64,000 nucleotides of DNA from Arbacia lixula (taxonomy: Eukaryota > Echinodermata > Echinoidea > Arbacioida > Arbaciidae): NCBI GenBank assembly GCA_963669155.1, contig OZ022577.1:25513865-25577864 (forward strand), in the 5' to 3' direction. The notes under the pieces are model-generated. The model ran no database searches. It saw nothing but the letters and a program-made list of their open reading frames with translations, and was not told where the DNA came from. Below, piece after piece: positions 12,526 through 26,456 of the stretch. The first letter of the stretch is position 1. Each line of letters opens with the position of its first letter. Made by a program: the position numbers and the translations under genes.

Positions 12526-13204
12526 GAAGCCTAGCTTGAAGATTCTACATGTCCTATTGATTGATTGATTTTATTTTATTTCCACATGTCAAGAAGGCGG
12601 AGGGGTATATGCAGAGGGGTTATTATGGTCACAGGCATGTGTTGTAAAAGAAGAATATTAAATTTGTTTGAAGAAGAAATAATGTTTGACTGAGTGAGAA
12701 TGAAATACTGAAAAGTAACATTCCATAAATGTGGCAGAGGGGTGAGGGGTGGGGGGGGGGGGGCTTTCAACTAGGCTAAAAGTAGTGATTACAGGTAGCG
12801 GAAGAATAGCAGATTGGTTTCAAAACCATGTACATTATCAAAATTATTTATCATTTTGTTTGTAAATGATCTGAAATCATCTGCATGTTCTCATGTAACA
12901 TGACTCCCTACGGCTAGAAATTAATATTCTGTTGAACAATCATCACATAGTAGCTGTCTTGGAGGATCATATTGTCCTGGGGCTATATTCGTCCTAATGG
13001 GTAATGACCAGGGGGTAACCAGGGGGTACCATCCTCGTGCTATGTTACATCTTCATTCACATGCAAACTTTATCAACTATGCTGTCCAGGGACTACATTA
13101 ATGCAAACTCTCCAAGCTAGTTTCAGCTACATGCAGTTTTAACTACTCATAAAGGCTCGGCTAGTTAGGATTTCAAGAGTATAGCTCCAGATTTCCACAG
13201 ATTA

Positions 13205-13440
13205 CAAACATTACAAAGAAGAAGAAGATTGCAAAGAAGAAGAAGAAGATTACAAAGAAGTAGGGGAAGGAGGAGAAGAAGAAGGAAAAGGAAGAGAAGG
13301 AGAAGGAAGAGAAGGAGAAGAAAGAAAAGGTGAAGGAGAAGTAGAAGGAGGAGGAGGAGGAGGAGGAGGAGAAAGAGGAGGAGAAGAAGATGAAGAAGAA
13401 AAAGAAGAAGAAGCTTACAAAATGAGAAGAATAAAAAGGA
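13205..13440. repeat. (GAA/GGA)n purine-rich low-complexity tract
   Basis: Nearly pure purine strand of GAAGAAG and GGAGGAG steps. Overlapping open frames on the complement encode only Leu- or Ser/Phe-rich simple sequence and are artefacts. Such purine/pyrimidine mirror tracts can form triplex DNA. Confidence 0.85.
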
Positions 13441-14323
13441 AAAGAAGCATTCTCCATGTACGAAATGATCTGCCACGATGAAAACAATTTACAACATAAA
13501 CTCTTGCAATATATTGCCATTGCTTATTCATTCATCAGACCTCAGAGGAGAACACAACCCTGAAAACAATTTGACACGAGTAGATGCAAACAAATCAGAG
13601 AGACATATCAAAGCAAATCTTGAGCAATATAAGACAAATGTTTGATTTCTTGGGGGAAAAAAGGTTTTAGATGCTGAGAAACATTTCTACGATCTGCACA
13701 AATCAGCTTGTCATTAGGGTTTTCCCCCCTTTAAGATCGTGGCGACGGCTCGTTCCCCAGGCTAACTGCTTAGGGTGATATAATTTTTCCCCATCCCCTG
13801 CATAGCGGACATCAATCATCAACTCCCGGTCGCGTCCACACTGACAAGACGAACCATTCAGACCATGTTTTTTGTTTAACCGCACTAAGTACCCAGCTTC
13901 TCTGTCAACAAAGATAATGAATTCCAATGTAGCATCCAAACTATATACATTTCTGCTTGCTTAATGCAATGCATCTCTTGATGGAACATCTGCTAAAGGG
14001 GTTGTCAACAAACAGAAAACGGCTGACAGTGTCAGGTCATGCCAGTTCAGAATTTGATTGAAAATATGTTCAGGGATATATTCATTCTTCTTCTCTGTGT
14101 GCGTAAAATACAATTAGAAACAGCAGAATTATGATTCTGAACCACATCAACTACATGAACTAAAATATGGCACAAAAATGTGCTCCAGCTGTCTTTGATG
14201 TTATAAATGTATCAACAATAATATATTAATCTGGTTTTTTTTTCCTGTGTAAGACAGAATGCTGATGAATGAAAATTGTGTGTAAGACTGGTGCCAAAAT
14301 GAAAAAGTAGCCTAAAAATTAGT

Positions 14324-14560
14324 TCATGTGTTTTCCATGGTAGAAACTTGAACTATTGGCTCTTCGAGATCACATACACATTCCCCAAGACCTGTATGAT
14401 AATTTTTCCCATACAGTTGTTCGCGATAGTACATTGTAGGAGCATGTGTTTTCCATAGTAGAAACTTGGAACTGTTGGCTTTTTGGAGATCTTCTACACA
14501 TTCCTCAAAAGATTGCATGGTTTTTCCCAACACGGCCTTTCGCGATAGTAGAAGTGTGTG
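14324..14560. repeat. Tandem duplication (~117 bp x2) with open frame
   Basis: Two diverged copies begin CATGTGTTTTCCATGGTAGA and CATGTGTTTTCCATAGTAGA. On the minus strand both stay open within a 114-codon frame (14668-14324), giving two related segments such as GKTMQSFEECVEDL and GKNYHTGLGECVCDL. Conservation of reading through the duplication is compatible with a short repeated-motif coding exon, but I recognise no family and see no good splice sites. Confidence 0.5.
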
Positions 14561-14905
14561 AATGTTTTTGCTCAGTGCTAACGCTCCGATGCCGCAATAC
14601 ACCTTCCGTGTGCGTGGGATCGTGGGGGAGCTGAAACACCTATTCATCACTCCCTGCATGAAAAACAATGTCGTTGCCTCTTGCGAGTTCTCAGACTGGA
14701 GACATTTGTGGGGCTTTTTCTGGGGGCATATTTCTCAAATGTTTGCAAATGATCCATCATCAAAGAGTGGTTTGTAACTGCTTCTTGGAGGGGACTGAAT
14801 CTTTGTGATGAGCAACTTGCTTTGGGTTTACATTTTGATGCATGGTGGGGGGAAATGTCACAGGAAGACTTGGCATGTTTCCACATTTATTCTCCTTTTC
14901 TGTCC

Positions 14906-14909
<4 letters not shown>

Positions 14910-14940
<31 letters not shown>

Positions 14941-15082
14941 TTTCTTTGATTAACAGCAAAATATATCTAATTACATTTTTCTTTGAACTGTGCAACATTT
15001 TGAGGTATGATGTTGCATTCGTAGGAAGACATTACCGATACATCATAATTTCTCCCTCACCACATTCCTCTCCCTTTTGCTT

Positions 15083-15131
<49 letters not shown>

Positions 15132-15270
15132 CTTTGATTAACAGCAAAATATATCTAATTACATTTTTCTTTGAACTGTGCAACATTTTGAGGTATGATG
15201 TTGCATTCGTAGGAAGACATTACCGATACATCATAATTTCTCCCTCACCACATTCCTCTCCCTTTTGCTT

Positions 15271-15319
<49 letters not shown>

Positions 15320-15372
15320 CTCTTTCTCTCTCTCTCGTTCTCTCTCTTTCACTCTATCTCTCTTCCTCTCTC
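14910..15372. repeat. (TC)n microsatellites within a ~187-bp tandem duplication
   Basis: Three (TC)n runs start at about 14911, 15088 and 15273. The sequence between them, starting TTTGATTAACAGCAAAATAT, is present twice and almost identical, so microsatellite plus spacer was duplicated as a unit. Confidence 0.9.
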
Positions 15373-16779
15373 ATCCCTTTCTCTTCCTGAAAGTGTACCC
15401 TCCTCTTTCTCTCCACCATTTGCTAACCTTTCACCCCCACCCACACACCCCACCCCGCCCTCTCTCTTCCATGTTTTTTTAATACATTCCTCACAGCTTG
15501 TGTTATTTCTAAATATTGACAGAAAAGATTCTCAGCAGCAATAATATTATCATATCATATCTTTGAATGATTAATCTCAATGATCAACATGGCTTGCAAT
15601 CAAATTTCCCCCTAAATGCACTACTGCCGACAGATAAGTTACTATAGCTTCCTTCCATCTGTATCTCGGGTATCTCTTCCACCACATATATGTTCAAATC
15701 ATTTATAGCATTTAATTAATTAGTTTAAAGAACAATATCCTAAAGCTTTTAATCCATAATCTTTCATATCTTTCCGGTTTTGTGCCCTCCTCCTCTCCTC
15801 ATTGGTATTAAGTATTGCACGAATGGAGCCTTACCCAATCTTACAACCTTGTATAGGCTGTGTTCACATTTCCAATGAGAACTATGTTCCTGTCATGACA
15901 CTGATTAATCTAATGTCCAATTCTTAAACCATGACACATTATTCTCAGACCTAAATGTGCTCTATCCAGTTAACCTCTCCTGTGTCAGATAACATGCTAC
16001 ATGTACATGGGATTCATGTGCATTTTTGGTGACAAAATGCACACTTGCAACACACGGTTAATTGAAAAACTGTACTATGAAACGGACAGAGAGAGTAAAT
16101 CATGGTACATGTTGCTCATGGTATTCAATGAGCATGTTGGTCTCCGTGGAAACACACCCTCTCAATGAGAACGCACCCTCCTCCCCTCCCCCCCCACCCC
16201 CATCCCCTTACATCTTCCTTATCTCAGCCTCTCTATCTCCCCCAGCCTTGACAGCCCCATTTGCCTTAATGGAGCAATTATCAACAGGATCTATTTGGTC
16301 TCAATCATTAAGGCATTAATTCTGGCTGCTCATTCCGGCTGATTATAATCTCTTCTTCTTAAATTGGCTTGCCCTGTCATCATCATCCTCTTCATCGCTG
16401 CCGTAGTGTGATGCATGAGAACAATAAAACTCCAGCTCCCACCCACCTACCTACAGAGGAAAGGAGAGGCCACATTTCCAGACCTTTCACCACAATGTTA
16501 ATAATCTACTTCTCACTAGGTTTGCGTGTAGCTATAAACTCAAGTCATCAACATAGTATTTATACACATTCTCATATAAAATACAGTTTCATATACAGCA
16601 CATAGCTGATATTATACACATTTTGATAATGATGTGCTTTATCTTTAAGAAATATTTCTGATATATACTTTTTCTGGTAGATAAGGCCAATTCAAAGTTT
16701 GAACATGTTTAGGCTGGTCCTCTGGCAACAAACTGGGTCTGTTTGTTGATACGTAAAATGTCATGACAAACGTTACCTC
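15373..16779. other. NDUFAF5 intron 6, unassigned DNA
   Basis: Pyrimidine-rich then AT-rich intronic sequence; nothing recognisable as exon, RNA gene or transposon end. Confidence 0.4.
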
Positions 16780-17140
16780 AAAGCAATCAACTTCCTTCAA
16801 ATAATATACCTCCTTCAAACAATAGCCTTCCTTGAAACAAAAGTTCTCCTTAAAATAAAATATCCCTCAATGAAACAATAGCTCTCCTTGAAACAATGGT
16901 TCTCATTTAAACGATAGCTCTACTTTGCGACAATACCCGTCATTGAAACAATATCTCTCCTTCAAACAATAGTCTTCCTCAAAACAATAACCCTCCTTGA
17001 AAAAAATAAGCCCTTACTGAAACAATAGCTTTGCTGGAAACAATGGCTCCTCCTAAAAAAAACTCTCCATAAAACAATAGTCTTCCTCAAAACAATAACC
17101 CTCCTTGAAACAATAGCCTTCCTTAAAAAAAAATAGCTCT
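16780..17140. repeat. Degenerate short tandem repeat (CTCCTTGAAACAATAG-like)
   Basis: Around twenty imperfect copies of a 16-20-base unit combining CTTCCTT or CTCCTTGAAA with ACAATAG. Confidence 0.8.
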
Positions 17141-17261
17141 CTTTGTAATATTGGCCATAAAAACAATAAATGATGATTGTCATATCATGGATGAAAGGCA
17201 AAGCATGCATTAGCATGATAATAACCAGTTACATGGTCTAATCAATTTGGATATGAACATA

Positions 17262-17491
17262 CACTACAGCTCATAGGAATTTGCACGGGTAAAGGGAAAG
17301 GGAAGAAAGGGAAGGAGCCGCAGTGTTAAACCATGGTATATTTTGTCCAGGTCAGCATGAAACACAATGCTTTTTAGGCTAAAGCATCGTGTTTCATGCT
17401 GAACTGGACAAAATATACCGTGGTTTAAACTGCGGCTCCTTCCCTTACTTCCCTTTCCCTTTCCCCGTGCCCATTTCTTTGAGCTGTAGTG
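17262..17491. mobile_element. Fold-back MITE family, copy A
   Basis: A 230-bp near-perfect hairpin bounded by CACTACAGCTCA and GAGCTGTAGTG, with TA on both sides. Inner landmarks are the purine run AAAGGGAAAGGGAAG, the TATATTTTGTCCAGGT block and a centre around GCTTTTTAGGCTAAAGC. Three other copies occur in this window (29578, 34453, 60079). The TA target site suggests mobilisation by a Tc1/mariner-type transposase, although its ends do not match the Tc1 element here. Confidence 0.88.
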
Positions 17492-18198
17492 TAACTGTCC
17501 TCATTCTGTCCCAAATTTGTGAATCATTTTAAGTGCTCTGATTCTCTTCATTGTGTGAAAGCTATTTGTCAAATACAAGCAACTTGTCCATCTGGTCACT
17601 CTTGCAGTAGACTCGGAAATATAATACGAAAGCACTTTACGTCTAAATAATGAACCTTCATATTAATGCACTAATTGTTTAGATAAATAAACCTTATTTG
17701 ATTTTTCTTTAACAAGCCCCCTACACATGTGAGTATAGGACTTTCAAAACAGGGTAGCCCATTTGGCAGAGTCATGAAACTTGACAGGAATCAGCAGTGT
17801 ACCATATATATGGTGTATGAAAATCTCACAAACATAGCTTCATGAATCTCTTCAGGAAAAGTACAAAACTATCTCTGTTTACGTTTGAGACAGTAATAAC
17901 CATGGTCGACATTCATATACCGAATTGCAACATTCCGTTTATCGCTCAGCGGTGCGCCGCTTGCCACAATGCATTACTGTGCTGCAATACAAACCCTGGT
18001 GTATATTTTTTTACTATTTGTGTATTGCGGTCTCCGCTAGGTTTTGGACTACCCCTCCTAAACCTACTCTTAATGTAGCAATCCAGATAATTCTGCTTAA
18101 ATTTCAAAGGTGATAAAATTGATAGTACATGCATCAAAGAATCCACAAATAGATATATCAGCAAATAAATGAATTCAAAGAAGTAAATCTTTTCATAC

Positions 18199-18238
18199 CT
18201 GTCGAAGAGTACCCGGTAAGTCATTCACCCAGTGGAGG
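18199..18238 (-). CDS. ndufaf5: NDUFAF5 coding exon 6
   Basis: A 40-base micro-exon between acceptor TTTTCAG and donor GTATGA. Joined to exon 5 it completes the codon AG|C and reads SLHWVNDLPGTLRQ, matching the family's hallmark SLSLHWVNDLPRALEQ. It ends in phase 0. Introns of 11.9 kb and 15.3 kb flank it. Confidence 0.94.
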
Positions 18239-18930
18239 CTGAAAATAAAGGGAGAGAATGAGATAATAAATAAATAAATGAGATACAAATGGATGATGAT
18301 TGTGCAACATGCAGTATTCATCAATGTATATTTCACCTGCAAGCAAAGGAACAGAATATTCAACTAGCAAGCAAATGTGTGAACAGAGAATATAGTTAAA
18401 TTTGTGAAACTTTCTGCATGTAGGATAAGCTGGCAACCAAAATTGATATGATAGTAGGGTATGTGTACGAATAGAGAAAATGAGGCCTCAGGTTTGCAGA
18501 TGCTCAGGCCACTTATTACGTAATGGTTGTTTTCTCAAATTCAGCTTTTACCTTAGCTTTTACTTGGTGATCCCTGATGGGTTCAGCTGTATAGGGAGCA
18601 GAGATTCATGTTAACATTCATTTCATGCGTACCAGTTTTGACATCACGTATTACAATCTAAAGGCATCGTAAACACTGCATAGTTGTTCATTGTTATTCT
18701 TACATTGTAGATAGTTTGTTTCTCGTCACAAAACAAGCTGCAACAAACTTGCAGATTCTGCTTACCTGAATTGAACCAAATTATAGGAAATTGAGCTGCT
18801 GTTATCTTGAATTTACACAAAGCCCAAGAAATTGTTTTTTCAAGCTACAGAGAAAATAGTATTTACAATTTACAGAGGCCCTTCCAATAACAATGCCGTC
18901 ATCCCAGCTGGTCCACTTTCTCTCCTCCCC

Positions 18931-18947
18931 TCTCTCTCTCTCTCTCT

Positions 18948-18988
<41 letters not shown>

Positions 18989-19181
18989 ATACATCAGATA
19001 GAATGCGTTCACATCTACTCAAGATTTTAATCTAACTGTGAACATCAAAAGATCACCATAATACAGGCAAAACACTCTTGAAATAAATATCTCATATCAC
19101 TACTACATACATTGCGTACATCTCAATCGCACACAGTTCTGAAGTGAGAAGAAAGTGATCATACTTTACCAACCATGCAAA

Positions 19182-19233
<52 letters not shown>

Positions 19234-19411
19234 TCTTATCCATTGCATAGAATGCGTTCACATGTGCTAAAGATTTGAATCTACCTCTGAGCCATGATAC
19301 AGGCGAAACACATTCATGTCACTACTATACACATTGTGTGCCTCTCAATCACATAGACTAATGGTGAGAAAAGTGACCATACTCTGCCAGGCTGGCAAAC
19401 TCTCTCTCTCG

Positions 19412-19454
<43 letters not shown>

Positions 19455-19455
19455 C
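18931..19455. repeat. Three (TC)n microsatellites with related spacers
   Basis: TC runs at about 18931-18985, 19181-19232 and 19403-19452. The sequences following the first two share AGAATGCGTTCACAT and ATACAGGC, so the run plus flank has been duplicated and then diverged. Confidence 0.85.
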
Positions 19456-20804
19456 TGCTTTACCCCAAACTACACTTATCGACATTCTCTCTCCTCTCTC
19501 CTGTTGCCAAACAAAACAGAATCAAAATGCAAAGTTTTCTTTAGGAAACTAGTTCACAGCACTGCGAGCCTACCGTGCACACATTTTGATAAATGTCAAT
19601 TATTCCGGCCTGGCAATAAATCTGCAGGTGCTCCACATGCCCACTTACTAATGTTTCACGGCCCATTGTCTAATTTGAGCGTAATGACTCCCAATTCCTC
19701 ACCGCGATTGATTCAATCATCACCGGTAATTCCTTAGCATTGTTTTGTTGAAAGAGGATGCCTGGTTACCCGTACAGGTGAAGATTTGGAGCAAGGATGA
19801 AGCGATTAAATCGCAGCAGGAAAAATCCTCTTGGTTTGTGATAGCGATTTAAGGGAACTCTTTATGATGACTGCACCAGAGTTACAAGGTCTCTGAGTTC
19901 AATTTTGTTTCTGCCAGCTTGTGTTCACCATCAAAGCTCTGCAGGTGCAGCTACGATACATGCATGTCCATAGAAGTCACTGATGTGTTCACAATTTATG
20001 TTTGTTGAGAGGAGTCAGCACTGTGTTCACACTTAATGTGCGTTCTTAAGTCCATGCTGCGTTCAAACTTTGTGAAAGAAGTTGCTAGTGTGATTTTTTT
20101 TTTAAATCAAGATCAAAATTACTCCTGCACTTTAAAATGATTCATATCAAACTACATGTGTCAGTGTTAAAGGTTTTGTAACAAAATGTATCTAGATCTT
20201 ACTATTTACTTAATGGAATAGTACAAATGTGCTTGGATTTTGTTTTATCAGATGTTTCATTCCATGCCTGCATAATGGGTCAAGGCGAAATAATGTATCT
20301 CCCCCGTTTCCTCAGAGCAAACTTGGGAGAGAACAAATAGAATAATGCTCACTAGAGATGCATACTTTTATGGCTCTGTTTGGAAATAATTTGTCATGGA
20401 GCAAACAGAATATTCCATGAGTTCTTACATGATTTGAATCTTTATGGTGATACTGGTATTGTAGTGTATGCACAGTACTTTTCCTTCATACTGATACTCG
20501 AGAAATCTGCTTTGTGTAAGGGTTTTGAATCATGCATGGTAGCAACATTGATAGATGGGCAATAAGTGTGGAAATTGGCAATAATGGTGGAGCTAATAAT
20601 GGGGAAGCTCATAGAAAGAAGAAGGCAGAAAGAGCAACAGAATGAAAGCAGAACGAGAGCAGAAAAAGGAAAACATAGACATAAAGGAGAGAGAGAACAG
20701 GATCTTTACAAGGGGGTGAGGGATGAGGCAAAGGCAAAGAAAAGCACAGGTTCACAGGCAGGCAGCAAGAGCTTCATTAAATCTAAATTGAATGACATAT
20801 AGAC

Positions 20805-21140
20805 AGAAACAAACAACACACAAACATACATTAAGATAGAAGTATCAAATAAAAGAGAGGAAGAGGGAGAGGAAGAGAGAGGAGGAGAGAGAGGAGAGAC
20901 ATACACAACACAAAAGCATACAGTAACATAGCAGGATTGAATAAAGAGAGGAAGAGAGGAAGAGAGAAGAAGAGAGAAAAAAAGAGAGAGGAGAGAAACA
21001 CACAACACACATATATTAAGATAGAAGGATGAAATAAAAGAGAGGAAGAGAAAGGAAGAGAGAAAGGAAGAGAGAGAGAGAGAGAGAGAGAGACAGTGAG
21101 AATGAAATACAGCTAGAAAGCAGGAGAAGAGTGCGCGCGT
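20805..21140. repeat. Purine-rich tandem repeat, ~90-110-bp units
   Basis: Roughly three units joining ACACAACACA...ATTAAGATAGAAG...AAATAAAAGAGAGGAAGAG, followed by (GA)n. Open frames on either strand here are simple-sequence artefacts. Confidence 0.75.
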
Positions 21141-21204
21141 GAGAGAGAGATAGAATGGGAGTGAAAGCTCTTGATTTAATCTCCATTTTTCATTATGTGC
21201 AAGC

Positions 21205-21522
21205 CTATAGAACAGAAAGGAAACTGGGGCAAGGGAAATGAGATTTCAAACAAATCATGCACAGTTCAGATGACATCAAAGCCATAATAACATTAAGGCA
21301 ATTTTTTTGGAAGCGTACCTTTGTATCAATATCATAGTCCCCTCCTAATTCATTAGCTGCGAGGAACAGCAAACTCTGTGTGTTGATGACTCTGAGAGTT
21401 CCTGAGAAATAGTCAACACTGCTGCATGGCTCTTGTGGATGTTCATTCCATTTCTGTTTCATGACAAATCCTTCTCTCTTTTTTCTCTTTCTCTTGCTTT
21501 TTGATCTGACATCAGATTTCAC
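21205..21522 (-). other. Unidentified minus-strand open frame in NDUFAF5 intron 5
   Basis: A 105-codon frame starts with a basic stretch (KSKRKRKKREG) and contains SGTLRVINTQSLLFLAANEL. A GTACGC at about codon 68 could serve as a splice donor. It does not match NDUFAF5 and I recognise no family; a nested-gene exon or chance frame are both possible. Confidence 0.2.
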
Positions 21523-22213
21523 ACGATAACGTATGATTCAATAGTTAATGATGTGCATGCGTCCATCCAGGTGCATGTTTTCTCATGCCCAGGGATCAAA
21601 ACAGTATTTTGGTAGGATTTGGGGGGATTAGGAAGAAGACATTAGGAACCTATGCTTCCTCCTTTACCGGTACATGGCACACAGTGCTAAATCTCCCTCA
21701 CTCATCCATACTCGGCTCTGTAACAAACCACTTGACCACGCACCCGGGATGACAACCCCTGACTGATTGGGTGTCGGTACCACGATGGAAATCTAGAAGG
21801 TGTTTGCCATCGAGGGCGAGATTGAATGAACGAGAATCTGGGAAGATGAGCCCCAAGAGGAAGACACCTTTGACGGTTCACTGTCCTCACGTTCGTTCCT
21901 TCGCTCATTCGCTCGCCCAGTCCTTCATGCACCCAGCCATCCGACCATCCTTTGCATCATACCAGATGCCCGTCACTGTTGCTCCTGTCAAGTTCGATTT
22001 TTAATTTCATTTTTCAAATGCTTTCAGGTTCAATGCTTCTTCAAGTGCGTCTTTCCTGCTACTTCCTGCTTGACTGGATTTGTCAATATTGTTTAGGCTT
22101 AAGGTTGGGTCTGTGTCGTTTCCTACACATGCTTTAATAATCATTACCTCTGCATGTATACTGAAATTTGCCTTCAGCAAAAATTTAGTTCCTGTACCGT
22201 GATTCAACATTAA

Positions 22214-22578
22214 AGGGCATATACTGTACTGGGAAGGCAAAAAGGCCTTCAAAATGTAATTGTTAGCAATCTTCTTGCCAATGGTCTTAAATTCATGTAT
22301 TGTCTATTTTAGAAGCTTGCTGAAAGTTATTTGCCCTAAAATGATCTACATTTGGAGTAATGAGTGATTACATCACAAATCCTCAAAATGTTCTGGCCGA
22401 ACATTTTGAGGATTTAATCATTAATCATTAATTACTCCATATGTGGATCATTTTAGGGCAAATAACTTTCAGCAAGCTTCTAAAATAGACAATACATGAA
22501 TTTAAGACCATTGGCAAGAAGATTGCTAACAATTACATTTTGAAAGCTTTCTTGCCTTCCCAGTGCAGTATATGCCCT
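22214..22578. repeat. 365-bp fold-back element
   Basis: Outer ends GGGCATATACTG and CAGTATATGCCC, with arms of about 170 bases that pair almost throughout (for example ATCCTCAAAATGTTCTGG at the centre). A truncated relative lies at 40541-41100. Structure fits a non-autonomous DNA transposon of undetermined superfamily. Confidence 0.85.
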
Positions 22579-22639
22579 ATAAGCCATTGTGCGCTGGACA
22601 AGTATTGCTCATTGGGATTTGTGTGTATAACCTGTGCAA

Positions 22640-23430
22640 AAATGCACCGATGGCACGGAAAGATTTCAACCTCAACCTCTCCAACCTCCTGTACAAAAGC
22701 ATACTCTGTGAAGTACTTAGAATGACAATTTTGGTGAATATGCTTACGCTGTACTTTACAATATCGTAACCATCTGAATGTTCACCTTAGACTTCCAACA
22801 CATTTCGTAACCGTACATATACAACAGTACATGCAAGTTCAAATGAAGTTCCAATGAGAAGTGTAAAAAACAAATGCTCTGTGAAGTTTCAAGAATAACA
22901 TTTTTGGTGAAGGACCTCACACTGTACTCTAAAATAAGTGAACAAGTTTTGCACACTGACCTTAGACTACCAACACACCTGTCATACATGTACATGCACC
23001 GTATACTTTAAAGATTACAGTTTATAACCCTATTTATTTCCCATGTAGAGGTACATTAAAGACCAAAAATAATGTGTGTACTTTCAACAATTTGAATTTT
23101 CAACACCACTCTTATAAACTTCAGACACACATTTTATGCATTAATACCTAAGTAACAACAAAAGTATGTAAATAAGTTAACTATCATGTTTTCCATGTAG
23201 TTCCAATGAAATGTAAACAACAAATATACTATGCCTATGTGTACCATGAAGAAATGATTTTGTTGGTAGATGACCTCACACTGTGTCTTACAATAATTAA
23301 ACAATCTGTAATTATGGTTTTACCCAACTGACTTCCAAAATACTTTTTATAGAATGAATAACAATATGCTAGTTCACATTAACACGTTCAGGAGGTTCTA
23401 ATTCAATGTGAAAAACAAATATACTAACAG
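22640..23430. repeat. Degenerate long tandem repeat (~200-bp units)
   Basis: Recurring blocks include CTGTGAAGT, GACCTCACACTGT, CACCTTAGACTTCCAACACA and GTTCCAATGA in the same order in about three to four diverged units. Boundaries are approximate. Confidence 0.55.
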
Positions 23431-26400
23431 CACTTTATGCATCCCCAATCAGGAAAATGCCCATAGATTACAAGATTGGATTCAGGCCATTCAATTCCCC
23501 AAAATTTTGTTTGGTACAGTCACTACTACCCCCAGTGGCTAAGTTCTCCTAGTTGTGAGCTCTATTGTTCGATGGGGTAGTAGTTCTTGTAAATTGCTTT
23601 CACATTTCAAACATCCCTGCGACTTTGGAAACAAATCAATAGTCTTAAGAAAGTACCTACTAAATGACAGGTATTTATCAGCGGGGATATTACTAGAACT
23701 TTGGGCAAAATAACAGGTATTTTTTAAATTGGGGTAGAGTACCCAATCAAAAAAAAAAAAAAAAAGAGATGTGAAGGCACCTACAGTGTACCTTTTGTGG
23801 TTGACCTTAGATTGTTCTTTGCATTACAAATTTTGTTTATGTTTTTAACACCTTCTGTAATCTTCATGCAGTTAACAATTTATACCTCAACTTATGGAAT
23901 CAAGTATTAAAATTAAACATGTTTTATTGAAAAACATTAATTGAAAATGATTTTCAGCACCATTAATACATATAACTCTCATTAAGGTTCAAAATAATGG
24001 CACATATGGAGTTAAAATTCTCAAAAGTTCCTCCGTTATGATCCTTTACCAAGTTCTACAACCGAAAAAAAACAAACTAACCGATTCCAAGAAATTAAAT
24101 ATCCAGCCAATCAAGCGCTAAATTCAAAATCAAGAAAGATCATAATTTGGGGAGCTTTTTGGACATTAAATCAAGCACGTCGCTAAATCATGCATTTGGC
24201 ACTTCTAATCCTGAAAGGATCGACCAGATGGTGAGTACACTTTAACGCTGAGTACAGGCTTAGCCTCGTTTTGGTGTCCAGACCAAGAGATCACATTGTC
24301 GGGATTCGGAGCAATCAATCAAGCAGGATTCTCGCCGCTTCCAACAGCTACGAGGTATTAGGATCTTCCTCACGATTGAGGATGTATCACCTGTATGTCA
24401 ATATTTTAAAGGTAGCCTGACTTGCGAATAAAATCCCTGTTTTAGAATATATTTCATGTGGGTCTTTTTTTTTTAGGGGGGTGGGGGTGGGGGAGGTGCC
24501 ATTGTTCTATATCATATCAGACTTTTCTTCCAATCTTAAAGTTATCATTTTAATCTAAATAGGGTTACTTTCTCTTTCGTTCTCCTTTTTTGAGATGAAA
24601 AATCATTTCCCTTTCCATTTTTTCGTAAAGTCATGATGAAATTACATTTAGCTAAAAAACCTTAAAAAGATATCAAGTTATCATAGAAATGATCAGAGCT
24701 AAATTCACATGAATTCATAAACTCTACATTTATTTAAAAACATTATTCAGCCTAGGGCAAACCTCCACTAGCATTCATGGGCTATTGCTTGCATTTAAAT
24801 CATGATCGATGTAATGATTTATATATTTGATTGTTGTTGGTAACAAATTCCTTCATTCCTTCAAATTCTGTATAATCTCATAACTTAGATACATCAACAT
24901 CAAATATCCCTCATTATTCAGTGAATCAATTAAATTCCCAAGACATTTCTGCAAAGCATTGTTGCTAGTACAAGCCCTAGTAAACCTCAATTCCATTAGA
25001 AACCACAGTAATCATATTAAGTCCTGACAATAGTCAAATACTTTTAGAATGGATAAAATAGTTATGGAGGTACACAAATAGAATGCCAAACCACACAAAT
25101 ATTTTGCTTGCTCTACCTTTAGAGTGAACCCCAATGCTCACAGAAATTCTACTCAAATACAGAATCCCAAGAGATGATATGATAAGATGATAGCAAAAAC
25201 AGAAAGGCACTTGTTCAAAATCAGCGCAACTGCATGGACAGTACATGGTTATTACACAAAAGTTCACATTAAAAGTTTTCATTAAACTTAAAGTAATGTT
25301 TTTCCGATAGCTCTATTCCATGTAAAGTAATCATTTAATTCAATTTTTTTTATAGTGTCGTGTTCACAAATTCCTAATGAAGTGGCATTACTTAAGAAAA
25401 AATATGTTGTATGAAAACCACAGGAAGCACAGTGACTTTGCCTCCCTGTATTACCACATTGCACATATGGGATTGGCCAAATTTCAAATCGTCCTGATTA
25501 TTAGTTTGTCCAACCGTGCTCAAACTTTGCATCTCTTTAACATTAGAATGGTCCTCTTCTTACAGTTCAGAATCAGAATTGATGGGGATGTTACATATAT
25601 AGCCTTTGTCGCTGGGTACAAGGACATATTATGCACATATGTGCACCATCTCCATCTCCTGGGCAGATGTAGTATTTATGTGACAATTCACAGTTTACAT
25701 TTCATGGCTGACATAGCATTGTGGATCTTAGCACATGCGTCCCATTGGTAGGCTTCAAGCTTTGTTGTTTATCAATATTTTTGAAAATTTCATGGAAGTT
25801 AAGGGCAACACTGTAAAAGATACTGTACTCTGCTTATTTCAAAAAGGAATGATTAAATAAAACAGATATAAGATATTTGCATTACTTACAAAATTTCTTC
25901 ACTTTCCGATATCATGCAACTTTGGGGGATTCAATCATTGACAAAAAATATCTTAATGTAGTGTTTGTGGTGCGTTTACGTACAGCTAAGATATTCTACT
26001 CAAAAAACATGTTTATATTTGTTTGCTGATGTCTGCTATGCCCACGTTAGTATTGATGCCATTAACAGAGCTGGACTGGTGAAAAAAATTCTTTTGTTCT
26101 CTCTGAGAAGCCATTGCCACGCTAATCATGTTGGTTATTGTTAAGACACTTGAAAAGCACATGTTGGCGGTGTTGAGCATAGGTTCAAGAAAAGATGGTT
26201 GATTCATATCCTTCCATACCATATCCCAGAAGAAACAGAGCACTTTCTGACAGTCCTTACACCTATGGTGGAATAGAATGGACCATATTTCTGGCTACAT
26301 TACATACTCCTGGCTACATTACAGAATTATTGAGGTACATGTATAAAGACAGTAATCATGGTCACAATTCGCGCAGTTCAACGGATCCTCTGCTTTTACA

Positions 26401-26456
26401 GATTCAATTCTTCAAAACAAAAGTAACGCTAGGTGATTAAGCATTTGCTTACAAGT
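23431..26456. other. NDUFAF5 intron 5, unassigned DNA
   Basis: AT-rich intronic DNA with an A18 run near 23750; no exon or mobile-element end could be supported. Confidence 0.4.
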
